64,000 nt of DNA from the NCBI GenBank assembly GCA_026770025.1, contig JAMXDE010000013.1:1178001-1242000 (forward strand), written 5' to 3'. Origin of the DNA: Craspedostauros australis (Eukaryota; Bacillariophyta; Bacillariophyceae; Mastogloiales; Achnanthaceae). Of this stretch, positions 1-9,715 are shown piece by piece (the stretch's first letter is position 1; each line of letters opens with the position of its first letter). Below the pieces are notes generated by a model. The model did not search any database and was not told the DNA's origin. It saw only the letters and a program-made list of their open reading frames with translations. The position numbers and the translations under genes are program-made.

Positions 1-1812
1 ATCATGCTGTAGGTGGAGGTGCTTGTGAACGCAAAGCGGCGGTGGACGAACCACAGATGGTCACCCTGGCCACAGGTGAGTCCATCCACAGGCAGATCCC
101 ACACCATGTCTGCCCAACGCTGTTTCACATTCTTGGATGCCGCAGCCCCAACACCAGTTGTGCCAAGGGGAGTTTGGGATATGGCAGCTCTGACTGCTGA
201 GGATCGTGTTGGATTGACAGTGCACGTTTGGAAGAAATGTGGGTAGTGTGGAGATCTTGGATTGCTCCCATACTTGTCCTCCACCATGTCTTGGTACTTT
301 TGTTGGTCGCTGGCATTGGTGAGGGTGAGGTCCCACTCGAAGCCACTCGATCTTGTGGAGAGTGCAAGTACAGTTTGTTCGTTGAGACGGTATCCATAGC
401 ATGTCAATTGACGTTTGCCAATGCTGTTGGTGACAGTGCTATGCACCATCCTTGGCCCCTTCCTCCCAATATTCATCTGGAGTGCACCCTTGCCAATGGA
501 TGGGCCGAAGGTGAATGGTAGATATCCAGCTCGCATGTATGTACCCTCCAGATTGGCACCCCTAGTAGTGAGGAAGACGGTAGTGCTGTAGCAGTTGTAT
601 CCTCGATCTGTCATGAGGGTTAGATTTCGAAAAGAACCATCTGGCTCTTTTAGTTGGGTGAACAACCGATAGGTGTCGTCATCCAACCCATCTCGGCAAG
701 CGGCCAACCCCACAACAAGTCCAGAAGCAGACTGGACAAGAGTGTTCAGAGTTAATCTGAAGGAATGTAGAAGACGGAAACGAGACGGAGGCCTGGGGTG
801 AGGAATTGAAATATGAAATGGAGATGCCACCCCTCTGCAACAAAACACACAATGCTGTTTGTCACTTACCCATTACAATTTGCATGAGTATGTCTCATGC
901 CAAGCAGATAGCTGCTCTCTGCACGGCTGCTGCAATAGACCTTGTCATCATCCAATGTGACGATCCGATTCGGGCAACAATGACGAAGACAAAGAATCTC
1001 AAGTGTCATGTTGAAAGCCCTTTCCAATTCGGTCCAAACAAAGTGATGGCCAGTCCGAGAGGCAGGGTTTCCATTGCGTCGAATACGATCCCAAAGATTA
1101 ATGTAGTGCTGTCTGGTGGGAAAGCTGGGAAGCGTGGCAGCATTTCCGCCATTGTAGAGCCAACGAATGGTGCAGCCTTCCACCATCTGTGATGTGATGG
1201 CATAGAGGAACTCCATGTACTCAGGATATGAGAAACCCAGCCCGCTTGGGCCAAATGCACGGATGAAAATGGGAGATGTGGGACCCAGCACATCGTGGAC
1301 CAAGTCATGGGGTGTTGGCATGTATGGTGGAGACCCAGGAGGACTCTTGGGGAAGCGTTGCAAGACAGCTGTTCGCAGTGAACAAATCTCTTCCTTTGCA
1401 TGGAGGAGAGCGAGCTTGTGCGTTTCTCCAACAGTCACTGTCGTTGTATGGTCGTAGGCCGAGAGCACCTTCCACTCCACAGAGATCTCCCTACTCCCCT
1501 TCTTGGGAGGGAGGACGATGCGATGGCTGTAGCCAGGAAGCGAGCACGGTTAGACTCCAAAATCGCCAACAGGATCTGGAGGCACCACTGTAGGCACTGC
1601 ACCTTCATCATCACTGTTGACACAGATGCCATCTCCTTCTTCTTCATGGGTGCGCTTGCCTGCATCACCCGTTCCATCATCCAAAACATGTCCAAAGGGA
1701 TGAAGCTGCTGGGATGGAGAGACATTGCCATGGCCGGTTTTGCAAGTGGAGTGGAAGCTATGGGCAAGTCGTCATTGGCATTGGGAGCATCAGGTGGAAG
1801 AGAAGATGCCAT
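1..1812 (-). pseudogene. Transposase-like gene, decayed, C-terminus beyond window
   Basis: A long minus-strand coding stretch runs from about 1812 to the window edge. One frame is open from position 1 up to the 3' splice site at 834. A 35-nt GT-AG intron (835-869, starting GTAAGTG and ending TTGCAG) joins it in phase to the frame at 870-1480. Upstream exon material carries an in-frame TAA near 1541, and a frame change is needed near 1720-1760 to reach the only good ATG (1812). Visible motifs are LDDDKVY, then about 110 residues later LMTDRGYN, then GANLEGTYMR and FPFTFG-like LPFTFG. This acidic pattern resembles DDE-type transposase-like families I associate with oomycetes and algae, but I cannot name the superfamily. 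The stop and frame change suggest a dead copy. It lies inside the element whose right end is at 2208. Confidence 0.5.
835..869 (-). other. 35-nt intron in transposase-like gene
   Basis: Minus-strand sequence starts GTAAGTGAC and ends TTTTGTTGCAG. Removing it joins two open frames in the correct phase (GG|A = Gly) and bypasses the TAA that otherwise closes the upstream frame at 866-868. It is far shorter than the 252-475 nt introns of the host genes in this window. Confidence 0.65.
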
Positions 1813-2076
1813 GATGAAGGTGACGTATCGAAGAAGGCAAGCTGGAAGAAGAAGGCAGTATGGGGGATGCTGCGAATGATAAGCAAGGAGGTGCGAGGTT
1901 GATGATGGGATGAAATGAACCACAGCAGGCAAGGAGGTTGGAGAGGGAGGGTTGTTGCCATCTGGAGGAAAGCGAAGAAACAATGACGATGAAGAAAATC
2001 TTGGAGGAGAAGATGTCAGAACGAAGAGCTGGCAGAGTTTCTTTTAGTCGAAGTATTCGACCGCAAAATCCTATCG

Positions 2077-2208
2077 TGGAGATTTATCACGTGGAACTGA
2101 AAATTGTCTCCTCAGACCGGATTTTGGCGAACCTCCGGGTAACTTTGTCTCCTGAGCCCAAAATGGCCATTTTTGGTCTCCCCAGACAGAATCTCTCTTT
2201 ATGGATAT
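2077..2208. mobile_element. Right terminus of DNA transposon 1
   Basis: The block ends at ...ATGGATAT (2201-2208). It carries three related 12-mers of the type GTCTCCYSAGMC at 2106-2117, 2147-2158 and 2176-2187, the string CTCCGGGTAACTT at 2133-2145, and a CGTGGAGATTTATCACG block at the inner edge. The same layout with the same distances to the terminus is found at the right end of the element ending at 38528, so I assign both to one family. The left terminus is outside the window, and the transposase-like gene at 1-1812 is probably its cargo. Confidence 0.6.
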
Positions 2209-3130
2209 TGCTGTTTGGTGACCATCCAATGAGAAGTGGTCTGTGGCGCTTGTTTTGTTCGAGATCGTGGAACGGGAAATCGATCGTGACTCGCACCCGT
2301 CTTTGGCGAACACTGACATCTGTGAGGATGTTTTCCAAATACGATGCGGTGTCAACACAAGCGACCCCTGGAACAACGGTCGAGGAACCAGGACGGCAAC
2401 GTGTGCACCATGGTGGACGGATTGTTTATTCCGGCCATGGCACGAAACGTCCTGGGGGTGTTGTTGGCCAATGGCGACAGCTCAAGCGAGTGATCCAGTA
2501 ACATGCGGCATGAGTCAGACGCCAAAACAAGGAGATAAGTGCACCGCATGGCACGTGTATGGTCGGAACAGAGGGGCAGGAAAGCACCAACATCGCAAAG
2601 ACAACAAGATCACCGCCTCCGTTCCATGCGACCGCACGTCGACCATGCCAGCAAGAACGAGCTCAAGATCTGGTGCAAGCCCAAGTGCAAGTACCCTGCG
2701 TCACGTCGCGGCCTCTGTTGACAGCGGGAGCGTGTGGGTGTGACGATAACTCTTCACGTACGACCTGCAACCTATGTACCATACGAGCAGAGCAGTGGGC
2801 GCAACATCAACGACCACAACAAACGAAAGCAAAGTGAGGCGACTGAGAGGAAAAGACAGAAGAACAAGACCATCCAAATCTTGAGCACTTGCTCCGTTCG
2901 TCTCTTTCCTTCCATTGTTCCTTCCGTCGTTCCTCCCATTGTTCATCGATCCACAATCACTCTGGTGTTGCAATTGTGATTGTTCTTGTTCCAGGATCAG
3001 CGTTGTGAGATCGCACTGCTCAGACGCCATCGCTGGTTTGTAGCCGAAAGGACGTCTCGTGATCCCATCCATCGCCGAAACACGCGGTGCCATAGGTCGC
3101 ACCATACCACAGGTCGCACCATACGGCACG
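2209..3130. other. Intergenic, no supportable gene
   Basis: Short open frames exist here on both strands, but they lack recognisable domains or consistent composition. I see no gene. The right part is presumably the upstream region of the gene starting at 3131. Confidence 0.5.
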
Positions 3131-4276
3131 ATGCTAATCCAAGCCTGTGTACGGACCACGGACGAAGCGAAGAACGTTTCGAATGCAGAACGGAGTCGGT
3201 CACGGCATGATAGCAAGCGCGTGTTGACATCAGTGCGAGCCACGTTGCCATCAGCATCCAAGGCCAAGATCAGGTCGACGCCGTTGCCATCGACATCGAT
3301 GTCCGGTTGCAAGAGTGAGCCTGCACCACGGTCATCATCGTCTCCATCATCACCGTCAACGACGTCAACGTCAGCGACGGAAGACGTGCACAGCGAAAGG
3401 GAGTCATCTGGGGAGGATGAAACCTTGGCTTGGGATCAGCTGGATTCGGAAAGCGGGGCGAGCGATGATGTGGGGTGTGATAACTTCATCGCTGGTCTCG
3501 TTTCGGGCTCATCGCAATCGTTGCCCGCCAGCCGCGGTGGTGCCGTTCACGGCAACGCACGTCAACCCAACAGCAGCAGATCATTGTCAGTCAGGGGGAA
3601 GATGGTGCGGTTCTTGGAGCCCACGCCAGACATGGCATCACCGTCCACGACAGGTTCGAAGTCATCCTCAACATCCAAGTCCTCGAAAACAGCAAAATCG
3701 AAACCAAGAACGTCTGCTATGCGCGCGCGAGGAGGCGACGAGGCTCTCCTCACCCCGTCAGACACGCCGGCCGCTGCTGCCGCCACCATTGAGGACGACG
3801 ACGGCGGCGCGCGAAAACAACGACGGCGCAGGTCCAAGCTGTGGTGGACCAAGAAGGAACAAAGGCAGATCTTCCTGGACATCCAGGTCCTGATGATCAA
3901 GGCGGCGCAATCTCATCCAGCGTTGCAAGTCCGGCCGTTCCGCGTGCTGTTCGATCCCAGCATACCATCCGACACGAAGAGCAGGATCGCGAAGGAGTTC
4001 TTCAAGCAGCCGGAGGAGATGAGAGGTCTGGAGACCTTGCTGGATCCCAGCATCATCCAGCACCGCAAGAAGTACATCCAGCAGGTCCTGTCTGCGCAGT
4101 CGAAGATCCCGAAGGTCCTGGAACCGGTCCACAGGGCCACCCTCCTCTCCAAGTACTCCCAGAAACTCAGCAACACTGCAAGGACCTGGGCGAGGTTGCT
4201 GGGCCTCCACGATGCCATCCTCCAGGAACACAGAAAGCGCGAAGCGAGGCACAGCGATGTTCGGCAACAACCATGA
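3131..4276 (+). CDS. EMRGLE-domain protein of unknown function
   Basis: The product is 381 aa from the ATG at 3131; a second in-frame ATG at 3299 could be the true start. The first 240 residues are Ser/Thr-rich and probably disordered, with an acidic patch and KSSSTSKSSKTAKSK-type low complexity. The C-terminal third is folded-looking: LWWTKKEQRQIFLDIQ, then EEMRGLETLLDP, then an Arg/Lys-rich helix ending in VLSAQ. I recall this 'W..ke...i......e.RGLE......R......VL..Q' pattern from many proteins of unknown function in diatom genomes (established knowledge, from memory). No catalytic motif is visible. It precedes the peptidase gene by 497 bp on the same strand. Function is not assigned. Confidence 0.75.
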   Translation: MLIQACVRTTDEAKNVSNAERSRSRHDSKRVLTSVRATLPSASKAKIRSTPLPSTSMSGCKSEPAPRSSSSPSSPSTTSTSATEDVHSERESSGEDETLAWDQLDSESGASDDVGCDNFIAGLVSGSSQSLPASRGGAVHGNARQPNSSRSLSVRGKMVRFLEPTPDMASPSTTGSKSSSTSKSSKTAKSKPRTSAMRARGGDEALLTPSDTPAAAAATIEDDDGGARKQRRRRSKLWWTKKEQRQIFLDIQVLMIKAAQSHPALQVRPFRVLFDPSIPSDTKSRIAKEFFKQPEEMRGLETLLDPSIIQHRKKYIQQVLSAQSKIPKVLEPVHRATLLSKYSQKLSNTARTWARLLGLHDAILQEHRKREARHSDVRQQP

Positions 4277-4773
4277 CAATGCCTGCGACAGAGCCACCAA
4301 GAATGATGCCAACAATGGCAAACGAGTATTATAGCTATAACGCTCTAGAGACACGCACACACGCACCAGCTATTATCAACGCCTACTCGCACCGCTCTAG
4401 CTCGCACGAGTGCAGCCTGGGAGCGGCCAGCGTCATCGTACCGGCGGAATCCATCTTCTTGTTCTTGCTCGTCTCTGGACAGCTGCATTCGGTGCGTCAC
4501 CGTCCTTTGGGCGCCGGTCGCAGCACGAACCGTCACACTTTTTGGTATCTTTGAATGACACTGCAACCTGCCGGTCCAACAGATTCCGCTCCTCTCTGGA
4601 TCTGTTCCTTTGCTGTGTGTGACGACATCAGCAACATCACACAAGCACCTATCAGCACCTGTCTCATACTCGTACGGCTTCTCCTCCAGTGATACTTAGG
4701 CTCATACTGACACGCACACACATGCGCACACACACATGCGCATACGCATACTCATACATACACAACCGCAAAG
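4277..4773 (+). promoter_or_regulatory. Intergenic and likely 5' region of the MIP-like gene
   Basis: No gene seen. It contains a TACTCGTAC motif at 4667-4675, of the recurrent type described in the findings. A CA-rich stretch with repeated CACACATGCG (about 4710-4760) sits just before the start codon at 4774. Transcription start is not determinable by eye. Confidence 0.4.
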
Positions 4774-7092
4774 ATGCTTGGCGGATCAGTTCCCCGCCTT
4801 CCATCCCTGCGAAGACTTGCGACAGCGCTGAGATGCTCCACGACGCATGCTTCCTCGTTGTCAATATCAGCAACAGCAACAGCAACAGCGACAGCCACAC
4901 GACACTTTGCGGATGCTCATGTTGCTTTGAACAGCGAGAAGTGGGGACTTGCGCATCGGACAACTGGGCGCACACGTGCGGCAGCCAGCATCTCTGTCAT
5001 CTCATCACGCAGAACCCATTCCACTCATGCGGACGCAGCCAAGCGCGGTCAAACTGGCCTCTTCTCCATCAGCGGCCTCGTGACGACCGACGACTTCACG
5101 AGGATGGCGAACGAAGCAGAGACGTCGTGCGATGCGATGCGAGAGGAACTGGCCGCGCAAGTTTCATCCCAATCGGTGCCGTCGTCCTTGGCGCACGCCA
5201 AATCCATGCTCTTTCAGCTGGATCAGATCTCCAGAACGGTCTGCAACGTCATCGATGCAGCCGAGCTGTGCAGATCCGCCCACTCGTCTCCCGAATGGCG
5301 TGGCACGGCGCAGATCGTCTTCGAGCAGCTGGGCGCCTACATCGCGACGCTCAATGGCGACATGCACCTGTACCAGGCCTTGGTGCAGGTCACAGCATCG
5401 TCCTACTTTGCCGAACTGGACGAAGAGGAACAGCGCTTCGCCGTTCTGCTGAAGCAAGAATTTGAGCTCGAGGGAATTCACCTCTCGGATGAGGATCGCG
5501 TCCAGGCGCAGCACAATCACAGGATGGTCGGTGAGGTCGAGACGAGCTTCATGCAGAACATCACGAACGCGGCCGATACCTGCCAGCTCGACGCCTCGTT
5601 GGTGGAGAACCTCATCCCCAGAGCAGCCCTGGTGGCCAATGGTGCCGTTTACTCCGATGATGGCAAGCACGTCATGACGGACGTCGCCTCGCCCATCGCT
5701 CACACCATCGCTGGATTCGCGAAGGATTCAGAACTGCGCCGGCAAGTCCACCACGCAATGAACACGGCCGTCCCAGCGAATTTGCAGGTCCTGGAGGATC
5801 TGCGACAGCTGCGACACGAGTCGTCAGTGCATTTAGGATTCGAGTCGTACGCGCATCGATTCCTCCAAGACAAGATGGCCAAATCGCCACAGAAGGCCAT
5901 CGCGTTCCTCGACTCCGTGCAGCAGCAGATATCTCCGATGTATCAGCAAGAAATGGCCGTCCTGCAGCAAGCCAAGCAGCATATGGAGGGAACTGCGTCG
6001 GAGACAGCTGCGATCAACGCGTGGGATATCAAGTACTACGTCAAATTGATGAAGTCGCAGAAGCAGTTCGGCGGTCTGGATCCTGCCTCGTTGGCGCCGT
6101 ACCTCAACCTCGACAACTGCATCTCCACGCTGCAGTTCCTCGTCGACACATTGTTCAATATCCAAATGAGAGAAGAGGTCATGGCGGACGCGGAGCGGTG
6201 GGATGGACACAACAACAGCAGCAATGGCAATGGCAATGGCAATGGGCGATCGCAGGACTCCATCAAGAAGTTCGTCTTCATGGATGCCGAATCGGAGAAG
6301 ATGCTCGGGACGATTTATCTCGATCTGCACCCCAGAGAGGGCAAGTACACTCACGCGGCTCACTTCACCGTGCAATGCGGTTGCTTGGCAGATGCCGAAA
6401 CGAATGAGTTCCAGCTACCCATCGTCGCGCTGGTGTGCAACATGAACTCTGGCGCCGCAAGCTTCTCCACGCATTCCGAGGTCGAGACCCTGTTCCATGA
6501 ATTCGGACACGCCCTGCACTCGCTGCTGAGCCGCACCAAGTTCCAGCATTTGTCTGGCACGAGAGGTTCCTTGGACTTTGTCGAGACGCCATCGCATCTA
6601 TTGGAGCACTTTGTGTGGGATGAAAGGACGCTGTCGCAACATCTGGCGAAAAACCGTGATGGAGCCCCTATTCCACCGGATGTCTTGGCCTCGCTGGTGC
6701 AGTCCAGGAATGCATTTCGTCACGTTGAGATGCAGAATCAGGTCGTGCTGTCCATGTTCGATCAGCATGTGTTCTCTGCACCACCGACCAAAGGCAGCGA
6801 CTCCACGTCCACGCAGACGCTGTGGAAATCGCTGCACGAACAAGCCAACGTCCCGCTCGCCCGAGGGACGCACCATTACACCTCCGTGGGACATCTCATT
6901 ACATACGGTGCCGGATACTACGGCTACCTCTTCGCCCAAACCTTCGCTGACAATATTTGGAAGCACCTGTTTGAGAAGTCCCCCTTTGACCGCTCATCGG
7001 GCGAGGCGCTGTGGAAGAAGATGCTCCAGCATGGCGGTAGCAGAGACCCAGGCATCATATTAGAGGATATCCTGGAGGATAAGACGGCGTAG
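4774..7092 (+). CDS. OCT1: Mitochondrial intermediate peptidase-like M3 metallopeptidase
   Basis: A 772-aa intronless member of the M3 (thimet oligopeptidase) family, closest by eye to mitochondrial intermediate peptidase (MIPEP/Oct1), which removes an octapeptide from some imported precursors. The zinc site is intact: HEFGH at residues 575-579 in LFHEFGHALHSLL, with the third ligand Glu604 in FVETPSHLLEHF, exactly 25 residues after the second His as the family requires. The N-terminus is basic, Ser/Ala/Arg-rich and lacks acidic residues for about 45 residues, as expected for a mitochondrial presequence. Length fits the family (about 700-800 aa). The C-terminal HHYTSVGHLITYGAGYYGYL segment matches the substrate-binding loop region. 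A Gly/Asn-rich insert lies near residues 478-492. Assignment to MIP rather than another M3 member is inference. Confidence 0.93.
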   Translation: MLGGSVPRLPSLRRLATALRCSTTHASSLSISATATATATATRHFADAHVALNSEKWGLAHRTTGRTRAAASISVISSRRTHSTHADAAKRGQTGLFSISGLVTTDDFTRMANEAETSCDAMREELAAQVSSQSVPSSLAHAKSMLFQLDQISRTVCNVIDAAELCRSAHSSPEWRGTAQIVFEQLGAYIATLNGDMHLYQALVQVTASSYFAELDEEEQRFAVLLKQEFELEGIHLSDEDRVQAQHNHRMVGEVETSFMQNITNAADTCQLDASLVENLIPRAALVANGAVYSDDGKHVMTDVASPIAHTIAGFAKDSELRRQVHHAMNTAVPANLQVLEDLRQLRHESSVHLGFESYAHRFLQDKMAKSPQKAIAFLDSVQQQISPMYQQEMAVLQQAKQHMEGTASETAAINAWDIKYYVKLMKSQKQFGGLDPASLAPYLNLDNCISTLQFLVDTLFNIQMREEVMADAERWDGHNNSSNGNGNGNGRSQDSIKKFVFMDAESEKMLGTIYLDLHPREGKYTHAAHFTVQCGCLADAETNEFQLPIVALVCNMNSGAASFSTHSEVETLFHEFGHALHSLLSRTKFQHLSGTRGSLDFVETPSHLLEHFVWDERTLSQHLAKNRDGAPIPPDVLASLVQSRNAFRHVEMQNQVVLSMFDQHVFSAPPTKGSDSTSTQTLWKSLHEQANVPLARGTHHYTSVGHLITYGAGYYGYLFAQTFADNIWKHLFEKSPFDRSSGEALWKKMLQHGGSRDPGIILEDILEDKTA

Positions 7093-7396
7093 AATGCTAA
7101 AACAAACCAATCATACAGCGTGGGAGCTCTTCCCTACGAGAACGAAGCACCACAGCGATCAGCAGATTGGCTGTGACACGATGAGACGTGTGATGGTGCT
7201 ACATAGTACAGTAGTACTGGTATGTCACTTGTTTGATTATCATCGCAGCGAGTACCAGTACCAGGACTTATTCCTATTGTGCTGTACACGGTAACTGAAA
7301 GTACGAGTGTGATTGGCACTTCTACGAGCAGAGACCAGGCATGTTCCTGCTCCTGTCTGTACCATACCAGTAAATGCCCTGCGCGAACCATCGCTG
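7093..7396. other. Intergenic between convergent genes
   Basis: The 304 bp separate the 3' ends of the MIP-like gene and the DUF6824 gene. It is rich in GTAC-type strings (GCGAGTACCAGTACCAGG near 7249). No gene seen. Confidence 0.5.
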
Positions 7397-9715
7397 CTAA
7401 CCCGGCATGTACGGATGCTGCCTCGTGCCATCGTCGGCCCCCGTGCCATGATTTTGGAGCGACTCGTCGATGCCGTCATTCATGACGCGCCGGATCATCT
7501 GCGCCGTGCCCTCCCTCAGTGCCTGACCGCATTTGGAGACGGCCTTCTCGTCACCCACCTCGAAGTACGCATGCGCGGAATCGTTCTCGTCGTCACGTTT
7601 GAGGAAGCGGCCCTTCTTGGATCGCACAAAGTTGCACAAGTATCGAGCCAGGGCTCCCTTATCCCCCTTCGGCGCCGTGCAGTAGGCCATGCGGTACTTT
7701 CGGACGAGCTCGCGGAACTTGATGTTTCCGGGGTTGCTGTTGGTCAAGCCACCTCTGCCGAGCAGCACGTCGTTCGGACTGACCTCCGATGGAACGACCG
7801 GACGGGCCTTGTCGTAGTCCTCCTTGATTTCTGGCATCTTGTCTGCCTCCGCAAGCTCGGACCATGCCTGTGGCGGGGTGTACTCTTGGTATCGCACCTT
7901 GGTGCTGAGGTGTTGCGTTTTGGGACGTCCCTTGGGGCTCTTGTTCGCCGGCTCCGCGGCCGTGCCACTGGGTGCCTTCATAGCTCCTTCTTCCAGAGCC
8001 TTTGGAACGGCCGGCACCGTCTCGTCGTCCTCGCCACCACGTCGCGGGGAATTGTTCGACTTGGCGGTGGGAAAGTTAGATGGTGTGGTTGCTTGGCCCG
8101 CCAAAGCTGCCGCTCCTGCCGCTACCTGCTGAGCCGCCGTCAATTGTTGAGCCGCCGTCAATTGTTGAGCCACCGCCAATTGCTGAGTCGGTGTCAATTC
8201 CGCCCTTGCCATCATTTCGGGTGCATGGTGAATGATATGCTCCGGCAAACGCGGCGCAACAAAGCGCGGCACGGGCGACGTACCCTCATGCGGCGGCGCA
8301 GCGTGGAATATCTGCGGCGGCGCACCGTTGAGCATGGCGTTCGCAACATGAGGCTGCGCACCAAGCGCGGGATGAAATGCGGCTAACCCCGGTGGTGCCG
8401 CTGTCACGAACGCGGGATCCATCTTGGCCCGCAACATCGCTTCCAACTGCAGCCGCTGGTGACGTTCCGCCTCGAGCTCTCTTTGCAGTTGCAGAGCACG
8501 ATGACCGGCGTAAGGGATGAATGACGACGGCCTGTCAAGAGGCGCGGCCGACTGTGCGAGCCGCGGCGCTCCATTCTCCATGGCAAGCATGGCGAAATCG
8601 TGCGACTCCGGATACGGTGGCACTCCGAACGAAGCCGGCGGCGGTGGCGCAGCGCAAGGTGGTGCCGGGGGCGGCAGAACCAGCGGCGATTCGTGCGCAT
8701 CATCAAACTGCGATCTGGCGACTTGCTGATTCTTCCTCTTGCGACCGATGCGGATCTTTCCATCTTTGTCCAGTTTGACTGCGGACTTAGCGATATCGTT
8801 GGCCAATCTGATTTTCTTCGCGGTATGTGTAGTCCCGTACGCCTCGCTGGGTTTGGCCAGTCGCATCGCGCCACGAGCGAAGAGCGCCTCGGCTTGCAGG
8901 AGCTGCAACCTCTGATGCTCGGCCGCCAGTGGATGGACAAAGTTGGCCGCAGCATTGGGAGGAGGCAGTTGCATCTCAGGAGACTGCTTACTCGCTTGGG
9001 CCATGGTGAACAACGCTGCCGCATTCGCGTTGTTGGCGAGAGGAAAGTGCGCGTGATTGGGATCTTGCGCGAGGATCCTTTGCAACGTGGCCTGCGCATC
9101 GAGCTCGGCCTGAGCCTCCAGCTGCGCATGCTTCTGCTGCGTTGCGGTCGCTGCGTCGTCGCCCGGTTTGCGCTTGCCGCGCTTGTGCTTCTTTTGGCGC
9201 AACTTGGGATGCATGTCCTTCTTTCTGGTCTTGGCATGGTTGGCATGGTTGACGCGGTTGGCGCTGTCATTGTCGCTCATGGCAACAGCACTGGCATCAT
9301 CCGAATCGTCGTCTGCAGCGGGCGCCTCCTGCTGCTGCGATGTCGTTGCCGAACCGTTGCGACCGCCTCCCTTGGGAGTCCCCGCCTGCGCGTGATGCGA
9401 AGAAGCGGACGCGGAGGCAGGTTTCGAACTTGAGGATTGGGCCGCCTCGCGAAGGTGTTGCTGACCGTCCTTCCTGCTTGCGCGCTCGGTCTCGGCGCCA
9501 TTGGATTCAGGCTGCGGCCTCTCGTCGCGGCGCATGGCCGGTTCATCTGCCGAGGCCGGCGCCTTTGCTGCCGCAGCGGGGGAATCCGATGCGGACTCGG
9601 CGTCCTCCTTGGCAGGCTGCTCCGTCAGGTTGCTGAACTGGAGCAGAGCCAGAGTCGCATCCTGTTCTTGGTTGTTCATTGCGGATCCCTTTTGCGTCGC
9701 AACCTGCACGCTCAT
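7397..9715 (-). CDS. DUF6824-domain protein, Gln/Ala-rich
   Basis: The product is 772 aa from the ATG at 9715; another Met 12 codons downstream is possible. Most of the protein is low-complexity: Ala/Ser/Glu-rich N-terminus, a basic KKDMHPKLRQKKHKRGKRK stretch that may be a nuclear signal, Pro-rich segments, and a short imperfect repeat of AAQQLT near 8120-8190. The folded part is at the C-terminus, about 8 kb down to 7.45 kb: NDVLLGRGGLTNSNPGN, then RYLCNFVRSKKGRFLKR, then YFEVGDEKAVSKCGQALREG. This is the DUF6824 type (N-D-V-L-x-G-R-G-G...G-N...F), known chiefly from diatoms and suspected to be DNA-associated. Role unknown. A transcription-related function is only inference from composition and basic residues. 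Confidence 0.85.
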   Translation of the reverse strand: MSVQVATQKGSAMNNQEQDATLALLQFSNLTEQPAKEDAESASDSPAAAAKAPASADEPAMRRDERPQPESNGAETERASRKDGQQHLREAAQSSSSKPASASASSHHAQAGTPKGGGRNGSATTSQQQEAPAADDDSDDASAVAMSDNDSANRVNHANHAKTRKKDMHPKLRQKKHKRGKRKPGDDAATATQQKHAQLEAQAELDAQATLQRILAQDPNHAHFPLANNANAAALFTMAQASKQSPEMQLPPPNAAANFVHPLAAEHQRLQLLQAEALFARGAMRLAKPSEAYGTTHTAKKIRLANDIAKSAVKLDKDGKIRIGRKRKNQQVARSQFDDAHESPLVLPPPAPPCAAPPPPASFGVPPYPESHDFAMLAMENGAPRLAQSAAPLDRPSSFIPYAGHRALQLQRELEAERHQRLQLEAMLRAKMDPAFVTAAPPGLAAFHPALGAQPHVANAMLNGAPPQIFHAAPPHEGTSPVPRFVAPRLPEHIIHHAPEMMARAELTPTQQLAVAQQLTAAQQLTAAQQVAAGAAALAGQATTPSNFPTAKSNNSPRRGGEDDETVPAVPKALEEGAMKAPSGTAAEPANKSPKGRPKTQHLSTKVRYQEYTPPQAWSELAEADKMPEIKEDYDKARPVVPSEVSPNDVLLGRGGLTNSNPGNIKFRELVRKYRMAYCTAPKGDKGALARYLCNFVRSKKGRFLKRDDENDSAHAYFEVGDEKAVSKCGQALREGTAQMIRRVMNDGIDESLQNHGTGADDGTRQHPYMPG

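Noticed and set aside
1520-1550. A 29-nt intron to remove the TAA near 1541 in the transposase-like gene
   Set aside because: The possible GTCTAA...CTACAG removal does not restore the reading frame of the downstream coding segment, so a nonsense mutation is more likely.
2243-2743. 166-codon plus-strand frame between transposon 1 and the EMRGLE gene
   Set aside because: No recognisable domain, Trp/Cys/Arg-rich composition typical of chance frames.
4689-5465. 258-codon plus-strand frame overlapping the MIP-like gene
   Set aside because: It is an out-of-frame shadow of the M3 peptidase, whose zinc motif and length leave no doubt about the true frame.
7313-9433. Long plus-strand frames (357 and 277 codons) opposite the DUF6824 gene
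   Set aside because: Antisense shadows produced by biased codon use; low-complexity Arg/Leu/Cys composition and no domain.
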